Shown here: piece by piece, positions 16,518 through 24,878 of the stretch
Numbering within the stretch: the stretch's first letter is position 1
How the letters are laid out: every line of letters starts with the position of its first letter
Source of the DNA: Enhygromyxa salina
GTDB lineage: Bacteria; Myxococcota_A; Polyangia; Nannocystales; Nannocystaceae
Direction: 5' to 3'
Assembly (NCBI RefSeq): GCF_002994635.1
Contig: NZ_PVNL01000060.1
Span: forward strand, 1 to 50,633
Length of the DNA stretch: 50,633 nt
Translations under genes and position numbers: made by a program
Notes under the pieces: generated by a model
What the model was told of the DNA's origin: nothing
Database searches by the model: none
The model's input: the letters and a program-made list of their open reading frames with translations, nothing else

Positions 16518-17455
16518 CATAGACCTCGATCTTCTCGCAGGATGTTGGCGTCGCGGAACGACGACATGGTCGCGTGCTCGTCGTGGCTGTACGCAAACCC
16601 GGTGGCCTCGATGAAGGCGCTGTTGTCGACCACGACCGGGTGCTTGAGGTGAGCGATCGCGCCCGGGGGAAGCTTGGGCAGGCCAAACCGCCCGAGCGCG
16701 CGGGGCAGCAGCGCCTCTGGCAGCGGCACGGCCGAGCGATGGGTGGCGCGACACAGGACCGAGAGCGGCACGGGCGGGGGCCCGGCGACGTTGAACACGC
16801 CGGCGATCTCGGACTCGGCCGCGAGCACGATCGCCTTGGCGGCGTCGTCCTCGTGCATCACGTGAAACAGCGGATCGAAGCCCAGCGCCATCGGCACGCG
16901 GGGCCCGGCCAGGAAGCTCGCCAGCGTGCCGCGCCCGCTGGGGCCGAGCGCGTAGACGATCCGCAGCACGGCCGTGCGCATGTGCTTGCAGGACCACAGC
17001 GCGCGGCTGGCATACAGATCCGCGGCGACCAGATCCGCGAGCTCGGGGAACGTGGACACCGCGAGCGGGGGCTCGCTCTCGTTGCGGTACAGCGGCGCGT
17101 CGGCGGCCGCGCCATAGATGGTGTGGCGCCCGACGAACACCGCCTCTTTGACGCCAAACTCCTCGCAGTAGCGGAACACCGCCTGGGTCCCGCGCAGGTT
17201 GACCCGGTAGCGCTGCTCGGCGCTGGCGTTGAAGTGGGTGACCGTGGCCATGTGGATGACCACGTCGGGACGGTGGACGCGGAACACGTCGGCGGCCGGG
17301 CGCTTGCGGACGTCGGTCTGGAAGATCGTCACGCCCCGCGGCGCGCCCTGCCACGGCCGCACGTCGATGCCCAAGACCTCATGGCCGCCGTCGACCAGGC
17401 GGAGCGCGACGAGCTGCGCGTGGGCGCCAGCGATGCCGGTGATGAGGACCTTCAC
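16517..17455 (-). CDS. Extended SDR (NAD-dependent epimerase-like), catalytic YxxxK not seen
   Basis: This 312-residue protein begins with a Rossmann strand, VKVLITGIAGAHA, and continues as an extended short-chain dehydrogenase/epimerase (DVVIHMATVTHF, VNLRGTQAVFRYC, VGRHTIYG). Where the family normally has YxxxK, about 20 residues after the IYG segment, I read LADLVAADLYASRA with no lysine at the right spacing. It may bind NAD(P) without classic catalysis or use another residue. The GTG start has TAATCC 7 nt upstream. Its stop overlaps the ung start. The next upstream gene is a PlsC-like acyltransferase, suggesting a lipid or envelope context. Confidence 0.75.
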   Translation of the reverse strand: MKVLITGIAGAHAQLVALRLVDGGHEVLGIDVRPWQGAPRGVTIFQTDVRKRPAADVFRVHRPDVVIHMATVTHFNASAEQRYRVNLRGTQAVFRYCEEFGVKEAVFVGRHTIYGAAADAPLYRNESEPPLAVSTFPELADLVAADLYASRALWSCKHMRTAVLRIVYALGPSGRGTLASFLAGPRVPMALGFDPLFHVMHEDDAAKAIVLAAESEIAGVFNVAGPPPVPLSVLCRATHRSAVPLPEALLPRALGRFGLPKLPPGAIAHLKHPVVVDNSAFIEATGFAYSHDEHATMSSFRDANILREDRGL

Positions 17456-17462
17456 GAGGGTT

Positions 17463-17468
17463 GGATTA
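17463..17468 (-). promoter_or_regulatory. Candidate -10 (TAATCC) of the SDR-ung operon
   Basis: TAATCC on the minus strand ends 7 nt before GTG 17455. No Shine-Dalgarno sequence lies between. It would drive the SDR gene and the coupled ung gene. Confidence 0.4.
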
Positions 17469-17505
17469 GGCCACGGATGCGCCGGAGGTCGCAAGCGGCA
17501 CCGCG

Positions 17506-18354
17506 CTATTCGGCCTCCATGCCCTCTGATTGGTGCTCTAGATCCGCGAGCCCCCGCGCTCGCGAGCCCCGACCCACCGCAATCAATTCCTCGACTCGCT
17601 CCTTGACCTGCGCCACGTAGCCATCGATCACGTTGTCGGGCTCGTTGCCCGTGCCCTCGAATTTCATGGGCTCCCCGTAGTGAACCTCGCAGTGAACCGG
17701 CAGGGGGATCGGCAGCAGGTACGGCGTGACGGGCACGTAGGGCGCGTTGAGCAGCTTGGCGAGACCCTTGGCGTGGTAGATCGTGGGGATCGCCTCTTCG
17801 CCGCCGATGAACGCGATCGGCACGATCGGCACCTTGGTCTCGAGGGCGATACGCATGAACCCAGTGCCGAACCGGACCAGCTGGTAGCGATCGCGGTAGA
17901 GCTTGCCAGTTCCGCGCGCGCCCTCGGGGAACACCATCAGCAGGCGCCCATCGAGGAGCAGTCGCTTGGCGTGCTCGGGCAGACCCGGCAGCTGACCCAC
18001 GCGCGAGAACCATGGGCCCATGAACGGCATGCTCTGGGCGAATTTCTCGACCATGCCGTGGGCGAGGCGAGGCGGCTCGCGGTCGAAGAAGATCGAGGCG
18101 AGGATCATGCTGCCGTCGGTGGGCAACCCACCGGAGTGGTTGGACACGAGCATCGCCGGACCGTGGGCGGGGACGTTCTCGACGCCGTGGGCCCGGAGCC
18201 GAAAGTAGTGCTTGTGAGCCTGACCGAGCACGGTCAGGAACAGCCCGAGGTGATCCTTGGAGATGCCGTAGGGGTCCAAGCCCCAGCGGTTGAAGGGCAG
18301 CTCGAGCCGATCGATCCGGTCGCGCACCTCGGGGCTGATCGCTCGCCTCCACAT
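17506..18354 (-). CDS. PlsC-like lysophospholipid acyltransferase family protein
   Basis: This protein of about 282 residues belongs to the glycerolipid acyltransferase superfamily. It shows the active-site segment SNHSGGLPTDG (histidine and aspartate as the acyl-transfer pair, in the variant spacing NHxGxLPxD) and the substrate motif VFPEGARGTGK. It has weak hydrophobic segments and is probably a peripheral or monotopic membrane enzyme that acylates a lysolipid or another alcohol. The start is uncertain: ATG 18354 avoids a 44-bp overlap with the Lrp gene and has TACACT 10 nt upstream, while ATG 18414 gives 20 more residues that look unconserved. Confidence 0.8.
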   Translation of the reverse strand: MWRRAISPEVRDRIDRLELPFNRWGLDPYGISKDHLGLFLTVLGQAHKHYFRLRAHGVENVPAHGPAMLVSNHSGGLPTDGSMILASIFFDREPPRLAHGMVEKFAQSMPFMGPWFSRVGQLPGLPEHAKRLLLDGRLLMVFPEGARGTGKLYRDRYQLVRFGTGFMRIALETKVPIVPIAFIGGEEAIPTIYHAKGLAKLLNAPYVPVTPYLLPIPLPVHCEVHYGEPMKFEGTGNEPDNVIDGYVAQVKERVEELIAVGRGSRARGLADLEHQSEGMEAE

Positions 18355-18364
18355 GTAGCGCGGC

Positions 18365-18370
18365 AGTGTA
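18365..18370 (-). promoter_or_regulatory. Candidate -10 (TACACT) of the acyltransferase gene
   Basis: TACACT on the minus strand ends 10 nt before ATG 18354. It overlaps the region just before the Lrp stop, so the gene may also be read through from the Lrp promoter. Confidence 0.3.
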
Positions 18371-18883
18371 TCACCCATGCCGCCCGCGGGCGGGCGCAGC
18401 GTGTTCGTGGCCATAATCAGGCAGCTGGTTGCTGCGGCGGTGCTGGAAGATCAGCGAGGTCTCGAGCTGCCCGAGCTCGGCCCGACCCGCGATCTGTTCG
18501 GCGACCAGGCGGCGCAGGTGTTCCACATCGCGCACGGCCACGTGCACGACCAGGTCGTGAGAGCCGGCGACGTCGTACAGATCCCGAACCTCGGGCTGTG
18601 CGGCGAGGTGAGCCCACAGGGCCTCCATCAGCTCGCGCTGGTGTCGGACGATCCGAACGAACACCAGCGCCTCGAGGGTGATGCCGAGCGCCTTGGGATC
18701 GACGTCGGCGTGGAAGCCCCGAATGATCCCGTCGTGGACCAGCCGCTTGACTCGCTCGAGGCAGCTCGACGGCGCCAGGCCGATCGACGCGGCCAGCTCC
18801 TTGTTGCTCTGCCGAGCATTGTTTTGCAGCGCCGCGAGGATCTCGTGGTCAATTCGGTCGAGGAGACGATTCTCTGGTTTCAT
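18371..18883 (-). CDS. Lrp/AsnC-family transcriptional regulator
   Basis: This 170-residue regulator has the canonical layout: an N-terminal helix-turn-helix (about 8-60, with LLDRIDHEILAALQNNARQS and the recognition helix near LAPSSCLERVKRL) and a C-terminal RAM ligand-binding domain (about 65-150). Lrp/AsnC proteins sense amino acids and often control adjacent transport genes. Here it is divergent from a ThrE-like exporter, with a dyad (18884-18898) between them next to its own start. Regulation of that exporter by an amino acid such as threonine or serine is therefore a reasonable inference. Confidence 0.92.
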   Translation of the reverse strand: MKPENRLLDRIDHEILAALQNNARQSNKELAASIGLAPSSCLERVKRLVHDGIIRGFHADVDPKALGITLEALVFVRIVRHQRELMEALWAHLAAQPEVRDLYDVAGSHDLVVHVAVRDVEHLRRLVAEQIAGRAELGQLETSLIFQHRRSNQLPDYGHEHAAPARGRHG

Positions 18884-18898
18884 CCGATTTCAATTCGG
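18884..18898. promoter_or_regulatory. Dyad operator candidate for the Lrp-type regulator
   Basis: CCGATTTCAATTCGG is a 15-bp dyad (six of seven half-site bases match around a central C). It abuts the start codon of the Lrp gene, in an A/T-rich patch. Its size and A/T core match Lrp/AsnC half-site spacing, so autoregulation is likely. Confidence 0.5.
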
Positions 18899-18953
18899 TG
18901 GCGCGCGGCGAGAATGGAGATAAATTCGAGCGAATCCGTCGCTGGACACGGAT

Positions 18954-18959
18954 TATACG
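18954..18959 (+). promoter_or_regulatory. Candidate -10 (TATACG) of the ThrE-like gene
   Basis: TATACG ends 5 nt before ATG 18965 and 14 nt before a second in-frame ATG (18974). The whole 80-bp divergent region is A/T-rich for this window, as expected for a promoter pair shared with the Lrp gene. Confidence 0.4.
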
Positions 18960-18964
18960 GAAAA

Positions 18965-20230
18965 ATGCGCACAATGTCGCATGATCTTCGTCGCGCCCAG
19001 CGCGATTCGCGGGCGTTCCTCGTCAGCGCCGCGAAGTACCTGCATCGCCACGGTACTCCGGCCCATCGGCTGGAGGACACGCTGGTGGTCTGCGCGAAGG
19101 GGCTGGGCCAGCGCCTGCAGGTGTTGGCCACGCCGACCGCGGTCGAGCTGGCGTTTGGCGGTCGGCGCCAGCGGTCGTACCTGATCCGGGCCGACGCGGG
19201 GGAGGCCGAGCTCGGCCGGCTCGTCGCGCTCGATGCCGTGATCGCCGAGGTCGGGTCCGGCCGGCTGGATCCGGTCGCGGGCAAGCTGAAGCTCCGCAGG
19301 GTCGCCGCGGCGCCACCGGTCTACGGCGGCGCCGCGGTCATCGCGGCGTTTGGTCTGGCCTCGGCCGGCGCCGCCCGGTTCTTCGGGGGCAACCTCGCGG
19401 AGGTGCTGCTCTCGCTGGGCCTGGGCCTGGGGCTGGGGGTGCTGTCGCGCTTCGCCAACGCGCGCGCGGGGCTGGGGCGGGTGCTCACGCCGCTCGCCGC
19501 GTTCCTGGCCGCGCTGGTGTCGTTGCTCGCGGCGCGGTGGATCACCGGGGTCCACGAGCAGGTGACGATCCTGTCGGCGTTGATCGTGCTGGTGCCCGGG
19601 CTGAGCCTGACCCTGGCGATGACGGAGCTGGCGACGCGCCACCTGGTGTCCGGCACGGCGCGGCTGGCCGGCTCGCTGACCGTGTTCGTGACGATGGCGT
19701 TCGGGGTCGCCGTCGCGCGGGCGATCGTCGAGGTCTTGCCGCTCGGTCCCACCCACGAGGTCGCGCCCTGGCTGGTCGAGGCGCTGCCGGCCTGGACCCG
19801 CTCGTTCGCGCTGGTGTTGGCGCCGATCGGGTTTTGTGTGCTGTTCCAGGCCCGGCGCGCCGACATCCCGGCGATCGCGATCACCGGGATCTTCGCGGCC
19901 GAGCTCGCGCGCTTCGCCGCGTCGATCGTCGGTCCGGAGCTCGGCGCGTTCACGGGCGCGTTCGCGGTCGCGCTCGCGGCCAACGGCTACGCGGCGTGGC
20001 GTCGGCTGCCCGCCGCGGTGATCTTGCTGCCCTGTCTGCTGCTGTTGGTCCCGGGCGCGATCGGATTTCAGAGCGTGACCTCGTTCATGGCCAACGACGC
20101 GCTCGGCGGGATCGAGGCCGCGTTTCGGATGGTGCTGGTCGCCGTCTCGCTGGTCGCCGGGGTGCTCGTCGCCAACACGGTCGTGCTGCCGCATCTGCGC
20201 CGTCCGGCCACGGAGCACCGCGCGGCGTGA
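18965..20230 (+). CDS. ThrE-family threonine/serine exporter
   Basis: This 421-residue inner-membrane protein has a soluble N-terminal domain (about 1-110), in which HRHGTPAHRLEDTL resembles the ThrE (DUF1212) signature of a short helix carrying H-x-G. About ten hydrophobic segments then cover both the ThrE and ThrE_2 (DUF3815) parts in one chain. ThrE proteins export threonine and serine by proton antiport. The motif VPGLSLTLAMTELA is typical of the first membrane bundle, and LLLVPGAIGFQSV of the second. The divergent Lrp-type gene probably controls it. The start could also be ATG 18974. Confidence 0.85.
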   Translation: MRTMSHDLRRAQRDSRAFLVSAAKYLHRHGTPAHRLEDTLVVCAKGLGQRLQVLATPTAVELAFGGRRQRSYLIRADAGEAELGRLVALDAVIAEVGSGRLDPVAGKLKLRRVAAAPPVYGGAAVIAAFGLASAGAARFFGGNLAEVLLSLGLGLGLGVLSRFANARAGLGRVLTPLAAFLAALVSLLAARWITGVHEQVTILSALIVLVPGLSLTLAMTELATRHLVSGTARLAGSLTVFVTMAFGVAVARAIVEVLPLGPTHEVAPWLVEALPAWTRSFALVLAPIGFCVLFQARRADIPAIAITGIFAAELARFAASIVGPELGAFTGAFAVALAANGYAAWRRLPAAVILLPCLLLLVPGAIGFQSVTSFMANDALGGIEAAFRMVLVAVSLVAGVLVANTVVLPHLRRPATEHRAA

Positions 20231-20236
20231 AGGTGC

Positions 20237-20242
20237 TACGCT
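20237..20242 (+). promoter_or_regulatory. TACGCT hexamer upstream of the 20264 gene
   Basis: TACGCT, identical to the -10 candidates at 2024 and 35304, lies just after the exporter stop but 21 nt before ATG 20264. It would give a leader of about 15 nt rather than a leaderless mRNA. Confidence 0.3.
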
Positions 20243-20263
20243 TCGCCGCGGTCGCGCTGCCGG

Positions 20264-21502
20264 ATGCAGGAACCGCCCACGAAACGAGCCGCGGCCCGGC
20301 TGGGGGCCTCATTGCTGGCCTCCTTGGGGGCCGCGCTGGCGTGGGGTCTGGCGACCCACGCCTCGGCCGCGCCGGCTGATCCGGTCGCCGACGCGTCGAC
20401 CGAGACAGGTGACCTCGACGAGCCTGACGCCGAGCGACCGCTGCTGTTGCTCGCCGCCGACGACGGCGAACTCGCGGCGTCCATGCTCCGCGCCGTCGGA
20501 ATTGAGCTCAACGACGTCGACGTCGCGCTCGAGCGGATCGATCTGGACCCATCGCAGGATCTGCAGGCGAGGATCCACGCCGGGCAGCAGCTGGTCCGCG
20601 AGCGCTCGGCCGTGGGCTTGGTCTGGCTCGACCCGCGCCCCGACGGGCTGACGCTGCATCTGGTCGTGGGCGACGGGTCGGTGCTGCTTCGCCCGGTGCT
20701 TGGGTTCAGCGATCGAATCGGGGCGATCGAGGCGGCCGCCGTCATCATTCGCCACTTCACCACGGATCTGATCGCGGGGCGGCCGATCGGGCTGACCCCG
20801 CCGTCGGTGGCGGGCGATCACGGCCAGGAACACGCCGCGGACCCCGATCCCCGCGCGGCGGATCAGGTCGAGCCAACACCGGTCGCCGAGCCAGCCCCGC
20901 TCACGGCCACCGAGCTGCTGCGCGAGCGCAGCCACGCACGCCTGCAGGTCGCGTACGTCGGCCAGGCGTGGGCCCGCGAGCGCGCGTGGGACAGCGGCGC
21001 CGAACTGTCCCTCGGCTGGCGCGCGGCCGCTGGCGCCCACGTCGGTGCTGGTGTCGCGCTGATCCCCCGGTTCGAGCGCACGGTCAGCCACCCCACGGGG
21101 TCGGGGGTGATGACCTATCGCGTGGCCCGCTACCCGATCTCGCTGATCGCTGGCTACCAGCACGCGTGGGCCCGGTCGGGGCTGGCGCTCGACGCCCAGC
21201 TGCGCGTGGTCGCCGAGCTCCACCACCGCCGCGCCACCGATCCGATCGGTGACATCAGCCTGGAATTTGGCGGGTCCAGGCTGCGCGTGATCCCGGCGAT
21301 CGAGCCGCGCTTGCAGCTGGACTACCTGCCGCTCGTCCAGCTGTCGCTGTTCATCGCGCTGGGGGTGCGGGTCGCCCTGATCGACACCCTCTACTCGGTC
21401 AGCTACGCAGACGAGCTTGGCCGGCCGCTCGGCGAGACCGTGGTCTTGCAGCCCAACTTGATCTCGCCGGTCGCGGTGCTCGGCGTCGCGGTGTACTTGT
21501 AG
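20264..21502 (+). CDS. Exported protein with C-terminal outer-membrane barrel candidate
   Basis: This 412-residue protein has a signal peptide ending near HASAAPADP. Residues about 30-190 form a soluble alpha/beta domain rich in Asp and Ala. The C-terminal ~190 residues contain repeated strands such as ARLQVAYVGQAW and YRVARYPISLIAGYQHAW, ending in a hydrophobic strand with VLGVAVYL, the terminal pattern of outer-membrane barrels. No family recognised. It starts 34 bp after the exporter gene and stops 2 bp before the DUF434 gene. Confidence 0.65.
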   Translation: MQEPPTKRAAARLGASLLASLGAALAWGLATHASAAPADPVADASTETGDLDEPDAERPLLLLAADDGELAASMLRAVGIELNDVDVALERIDLDPSQDLQARIHAGQQLVRERSAVGLVWLDPRPDGLTLHLVVGDGSVLLRPVLGFSDRIGAIEAAAVIIRHFTTDLIAGRPIGLTPPSVAGDHGQEHAADPDPRAADQVEPTPVAEPAPLTATELLRERSHARLQVAYVGQAWARERAWDSGAELSLGWRAAAGAHVGAGVALIPRFERTVSHPTGSGVMTYRVARYPISLIAGYQHAWARSGLALDAQLRVVAELHHRRATDPIGDISLEFGGSRLRVIPAIEPRLQLDYLPLVQLSLFIALGVRVALIDTLYSVSYADELGRPLGETVVLQPNLISPVAVLGVAVYL

Positions 21503-21504
21503 TC

Positions 21505-22230
21505 ATGACGCGCGGGCCAGCGGACGACGACGGCTCGCTGTTCGCCGATCCACAGCTGCTCGGGCTGCGGGCCGCGGTCGCCGAGCTCGCGTGGTTGCTC
21601 GATCGCGGCTACGCCCAGACCGCTGCGCTGGAGCTGGTCGGCAATCGTCACGGGCTCCGCACCAGGCAGCGCACGGCGGTGTTGCGCAGCACCTGCACCG
21701 ACGCGGCGACCACCCGGCGCAGCGAGCGGCGACTCGACCCGGGCGCGGTCGCGGGCCAGCCGCTGGCGATCGACGGCTTCAACGTGTTGATCTCGCTCGA
21801 GGTCGCGCTCGCCGGTGGGGTGCTGCTCCGCGGTCGCGACACGATGCTGCGCGACCTCGCCAGCGTGCACGGCAGCTACCGGCGAACCGCCCACACGCTG
21901 GCGGCGAGCGCCGCGATCGGTGAGCAGCTCGCCGAGCTGGGGCCAGCGTCGATCCTGTGGCTGCTCGATCGCCCGGTGTCCAACAGCGGCCGGCTGGCGC
22001 TGGCGCTGGCGCAGCAGGCCGCCGACCGCGGCTGGGCGTGGGAGATCGAGCTCGACCACAACCCCGATCGGCGGCTTGCGAGCTTCGAGGGCGTGGTCTC
22101 GACGAGCGACGCGTGGATCCTCGATCACGCGCGCGCGCACTTCGATCTGACCGGCCTGGTCGTGGGCCAGCGCTGCCCCGACGCGTGGGTGGTGGACGTC
22201 GGCCTTGCCGGCGCACAGACGCCGGGGTAG
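21505..22230 (+). CDS. DUF434 / DUF5616 protein
   Basis: This 241-residue soluble protein matches the conserved bacterial and archaeal DUF434 family: an N-terminal helical part (LRAAVAELAWLLDRGYA, GNRHGL, LRSTC) followed by the C-terminal nucleotide-binding-like part with IDGFNVLISLEVALAG, LLDRPVSNSG and a final STSDAWILDHARAHFDL. The role of the family is unknown; the C-terminal part has been likened to PIN-like or NYN-like nuclease folds, which I cannot test here. It lies in a tight run with the barrel candidate and the RNA methyltransferase gene (12-bp gap). Confidence 0.8.
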   Translation: MTRGPADDDGSLFADPQLLGLRAAVAELAWLLDRGYAQTAALELVGNRHGLRTRQRTAVLRSTCTDAATTRRSERRLDPGAVAGQPLAIDGFNVLISLEVALAGGVLLRGRDTMLRDLASVHGSYRRTAHTLAASAAIGEQLAELGPASILWLLDRPVSNSGRLALALAQQAADRGWAWEIELDHNPDRRLASFEGVVSTSDAWILDHARAHFDLTGLVVGQRCPDAWVVDVGLAGAQTPG

Positions 22231-22242
22231 TACCGGCGCCTG

Positions 22243-23586
22243 GTGAGCAACTCGACCTCCACGACCCCAGACAGCACCACAATCGTCGAGATCCGCGATC
22301 TCGCGCATGGCGGTGAAGGCGTCGGCAAGGCCGCCGACGGCGACGACGCGCGGGTGTGGTTCGTCGAGGGGGCGCTGCCCGGCGAGCGGGTCCGCGTCGG
22401 GCTGACGGGCGAGCACAAGCGGTGGCTGCGAGGTCACGTGGTCGAGCTGCTCGAGCGCTCGGCGCTGCGCGTCGAGCCTCCGTGCCCGGTCGCCGATCGC
22501 TGCGGCGGCTGTACCTGGCAGCACGTCGATCCGGCCGCGCAAGCCCAGCTCAAGGCCGACATCGTCGCCAACCAGCTGCGCCGGATCGACCTGCCCACGC
22601 CGGTCGCGGTCCCGAGCCCGCTCGCGCTCGGCTACCGTCGGCGCGCGCGGCTGCACTACCGCGTGGAAGGCCGCACGCTCGAGCTCGGGTTCTTTGGTCA
22701 GCGATCCCACCAGCTGGTCGACGCGGATCACTGCCCGGTGCTCGACCCGGCCCTCGACTGGGCGATGCAGCAGCTGCGCGGGTGGGCCAGCTGGCTGCCC
22801 GCGACCGGCAGCGTGCACGGGCTCAGCAACGGCGTGGAGGTGGTGCTGGGCCTGCCTGGCGTCCGCCCGCACCCGGAGCTCGAGGTCGCGATCCGCGAGC
22901 TGATCGCGAGCTCGAGCGCGTCCGAGGCTGGGCCGACGCTGGTCGGGGTCCAGCTGCGCGGGGGTCGTGAGCACGTGGGCGTGGGTCGGACCTCGCTCGA
23001 GCTCGACGGCGATGGCCCGATCCCGCCCGTCACGCAGGGCCCGTTCACGTTCAGTCAGGCTCAAGCTCGCCAGAACGCGGCGCTCGTCGAGCACGTGGTC
23101 GCGATGGCCCAGCCGGCCGAGCGGCGCGTGCTCGAGCTTCACGCTGGCGTCGGTAATTTTTCGCGGGCGTTGGCGCGCTCGGCCAAGCGGGTGTGGACGA
23201 TCGACGGCGATCGTGAGGCCGTGGCCAACCTGCAGCGCACCGCCGAGCGCTGGGGCCTGCCGATCAACGTCAAGCGCGGCCAGGCCGAGAAGCTGCTGGG
23301 CAAGCTCGCCGCGGGCGGGCGCACCTACGAGGTCGTCGTGTGTGATCCGCCGCGCGCGGGGATCGGGGTCCAGGCGGCGAAGGATCTGATCGCGGTGGCG
23401 AGCGACCGCATCGTCTACGTGTCGTGTGATCCGGCCACGCTCGCGCGCGACCTGGCCGCGATGGTCGGCCCCGGCTCGCCGTTCGAGGTCGTCGATCTGC
23501 GCGTGTTCGACATGATGCCGATGACCGCCGAGGTCGAGGTCGTGGTCACGCTGAAGCGGCGAGGTCGAGGGAGCGGGGCTGCGTGA
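22243..23586 (+). CDS. rlmD: TrmA/RlmD-family uracil-5 RNA methyltransferase
   Basis: This 447-residue SAM enzyme makes 5-methyluridine in rRNA or tRNA. A TRAM domain occupies about 12-75. Three cysteines (C81, C87, C90, in CPVADRCGGC) plus one near 165 (DHCPVLDP) would hold a 4Fe-4S cluster, as in RlmD. The Rossmann methyltransferase domain follows, with SAM motif ELHAGVGNFSRAL, substrate motif CDPPRAG, and the catalytic cysteine in VYVSCDPATLARD. Family and cluster are firm; the exact target (23S U1939 for RlmD) is inferred. The GTG start lacks a good Shine-Dalgarno sequence. Its last 4 bases overlap holA. Confidence 0.88.
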   Translation: MSNSTSTTPDSTTIVEIRDLAHGGEGVGKAADGDDARVWFVEGALPGERVRVGLTGEHKRWLRGHVVELLERSALRVEPPCPVADRCGGCTWQHVDPAAQAQLKADIVANQLRRIDLPTPVAVPSPLALGYRRRARLHYRVEGRTLELGFFGQRSHQLVDADHCPVLDPALDWAMQQLRGWASWLPATGSVHGLSNGVEVVLGLPGVRPHPELEVAIRELIASSSASEAGPTLVGVQLRGGREHVGVGRTSLELDGDGPIPPVTQGPFTFSQAQARQNAALVEHVVAMAQPAERRVLELHAGVGNFSRALARSAKRVWTIDGDREAVANLQRTAERWGLPINVKRGQAEKLLGKLAAGGRTYEVVVCDPPRAGIGVQAAKDLIAVASDRIVYVSCDPATLARDLAAMVGPGSPFEVVDLRVFDMMPMTAEVEVVVTLKRRGRGSGAA

Positions 23587-24701
23587 GCGGCCTGAAGCAC
23601 CTCAGCGACGGGATCGCCCGCTCGGTCGCGGCGGGTGGCCTGGCGCCGGTGTACTTGCTGTGGGGGGCCGACCAAACCTCGATCAGCGCTGCAGTGGCGC
23701 TGCTGCGAGACGCGGCGCTGCGCCCCGGCGGGGTCTCGACCGGCATGGAGGCGTTCAACCACGAGCAGTTCGACGCGCCCTATGTGCTGTCGGCCGCCGA
23801 GGTCCTCAACGCGTGCGGACAGGTGCCCATGATGGGCGATCGGCGGCTGGTCGAGCTGTCCTCGCCGGAGGACTGGGGCCGCCACAAGCGGGCCGAGGAG
23901 CTCGACGGGGACGTCAAGGCGCCCGAGTCCAAGCGCGACGACGCGATCGCGGCGCTGATCGACTACTTCGACGCGCCCAACCCCAGCACCGTCCTGGTGG
24001 TGACCAGCTCGGGCATCAACGGGACCTCGAAGCTGGTCAAGGCCGCGAAGAAGGCCAAGCACGTGGTCGAGTGTCAGATGGCGCCAGCCGGCGAGGGCGA
24101 GGCCGCCAGTGAGCTGCTCTCCGAGGCCCAGCGTCGCCAGCTGCCGCTCAGTCAGGCCGGCGCCCACGCGCTGGTCGGCGCCGTCGGGACCAGCCTGTCC
24201 GAGCTGATCCCCGCGCTCGAGCGGGCGGTGGCGTTCTCCGGTGGCGCGCGGGTCGAGCGAGAGCACGTCGAAGCCGTCGTTGCGACCACGCGCGAGGCCA
24301 ACGCGTTCGATCTCACCGACGCGATCGGTCGCTCCGATCACACCCAGGCCCTCGAGATCCTCGCGCGCATGTTCCACACGGGCGAGAAGGACTCCGGGCA
24401 GGCGATGAAGCTGCTCGGGTTGCTGCTGTGGCAGACCCGGCGCCTGTGCACGGTGAAATTCGCGCGTGATCCGGCGGCGGCGCTCAACAGCAAGCCCTAC
24501 GCGGTCCGCAAGCTGCAGGACCAGGCGAGCGGCTTCGACGAGGACCGGCTGCGGGCCGCCTACGCGGGGCTCGCCCGGCTCGACGCGGATCTGAAGGGCG
24601 GCTCCAAGCTGGCCTACGAGTCGCCCTACATCGCCTTGCAGCGGTGGGTCCTCGACACCTGCGGCGCGCTCCCGCTCGTCGATCCTCGCGGCGCGTCGTG
24701 A
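23583..24701 (+). CDS. holA: DNA polymerase III subunit delta
   Basis: This 372-residue protein is the clamp-loader delta subunit that opens the beta clamp. The N-terminal part begins with APVYLLWGADQTSIS, a degenerate P-loop-like region typical of HolA. The middle carries a variant lid domain, and the C-terminal collar domain has LLGLLLWQTRRL and ALQRWVLDTCG. The start is GTG within GTGA overlapping the methyltransferase stop. It faces rpsT across a hairpin-rich gap; holA next to rpsT is a conserved arrangement in many bacteria, which strengthens the call. Confidence 0.85.
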   Translation: MSGLKHLSDGIARSVAAGGLAPVYLLWGADQTSISAAVALLRDAALRPGGVSTGMEAFNHEQFDAPYVLSAAEVLNACGQVPMMGDRRLVELSSPEDWGRHKRAEELDGDVKAPESKRDDAIAALIDYFDAPNPSTVLVVTSSGINGTSKLVKAAKKAKHVVECQMAPAGEGEAASELLSEAQRRQLPLSQAGAHALVGAVGTSLSELIPALERAVAFSGGARVEREHVEAVVATTREANAFDLTDAIGRSDHTQALEILARMFHTGEKDSGQAMKLLGLLLWQTRRLCTVKFARDPAAALNSKPYAVRKLQDQASGFDEDRLRAAYAGLARLDADLKGGSKLAYESPYIALQRWVLDTCGALPLVDPRGAS

Positions 24702-24717
24702 CGCAGGACTGCTCAGG

Positions 24718-24744
24718 CTGATGAGGCCTGGTCAGCCTCATCAG
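24718..24744. terminator. Hairpin terminator, holA side
   Basis: CTGATGAGGC-CTGGTCA-GCCTCATCAG is a perfect 10-bp stem with a 7-nt loop, 17 nt after the holA stop. No U-tract follows. Confidence 0.65.
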
Positions 24745-24768
24745 CTCATCAGGGCCGACGAATTGCGA

Positions 24769-24798
24769 ACACGACCCGCTGCGTGGCAGGGGTCGTGT
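24769..24798. terminator. Hairpin terminator, rpsT side
   Basis: ACACGACCC pairs with GGGTCGTGT (9 bp) across a 12-nt loop. It lies between convergent holA and rpsT, nearer the middle of the gap, and could stop transcription in both directions together with the hairpin at 24718. Confidence 0.5.
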
Positions 24799-24878
24799 CG
24801 TGCGAAGGAACTCCGCTCTCGGTGCGGCAGGTCCAGCTGACGGATGCGTGGGCCCAGCCAGCGGACGCGCAGCTCAAC

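Noticed and set aside
18377..18964. N-terminal extension of the ThrE-like protein
   Set aside because: The open frame covers the Lrp gene on the other strand and has no family match. ATG 18965 fits the promoter.
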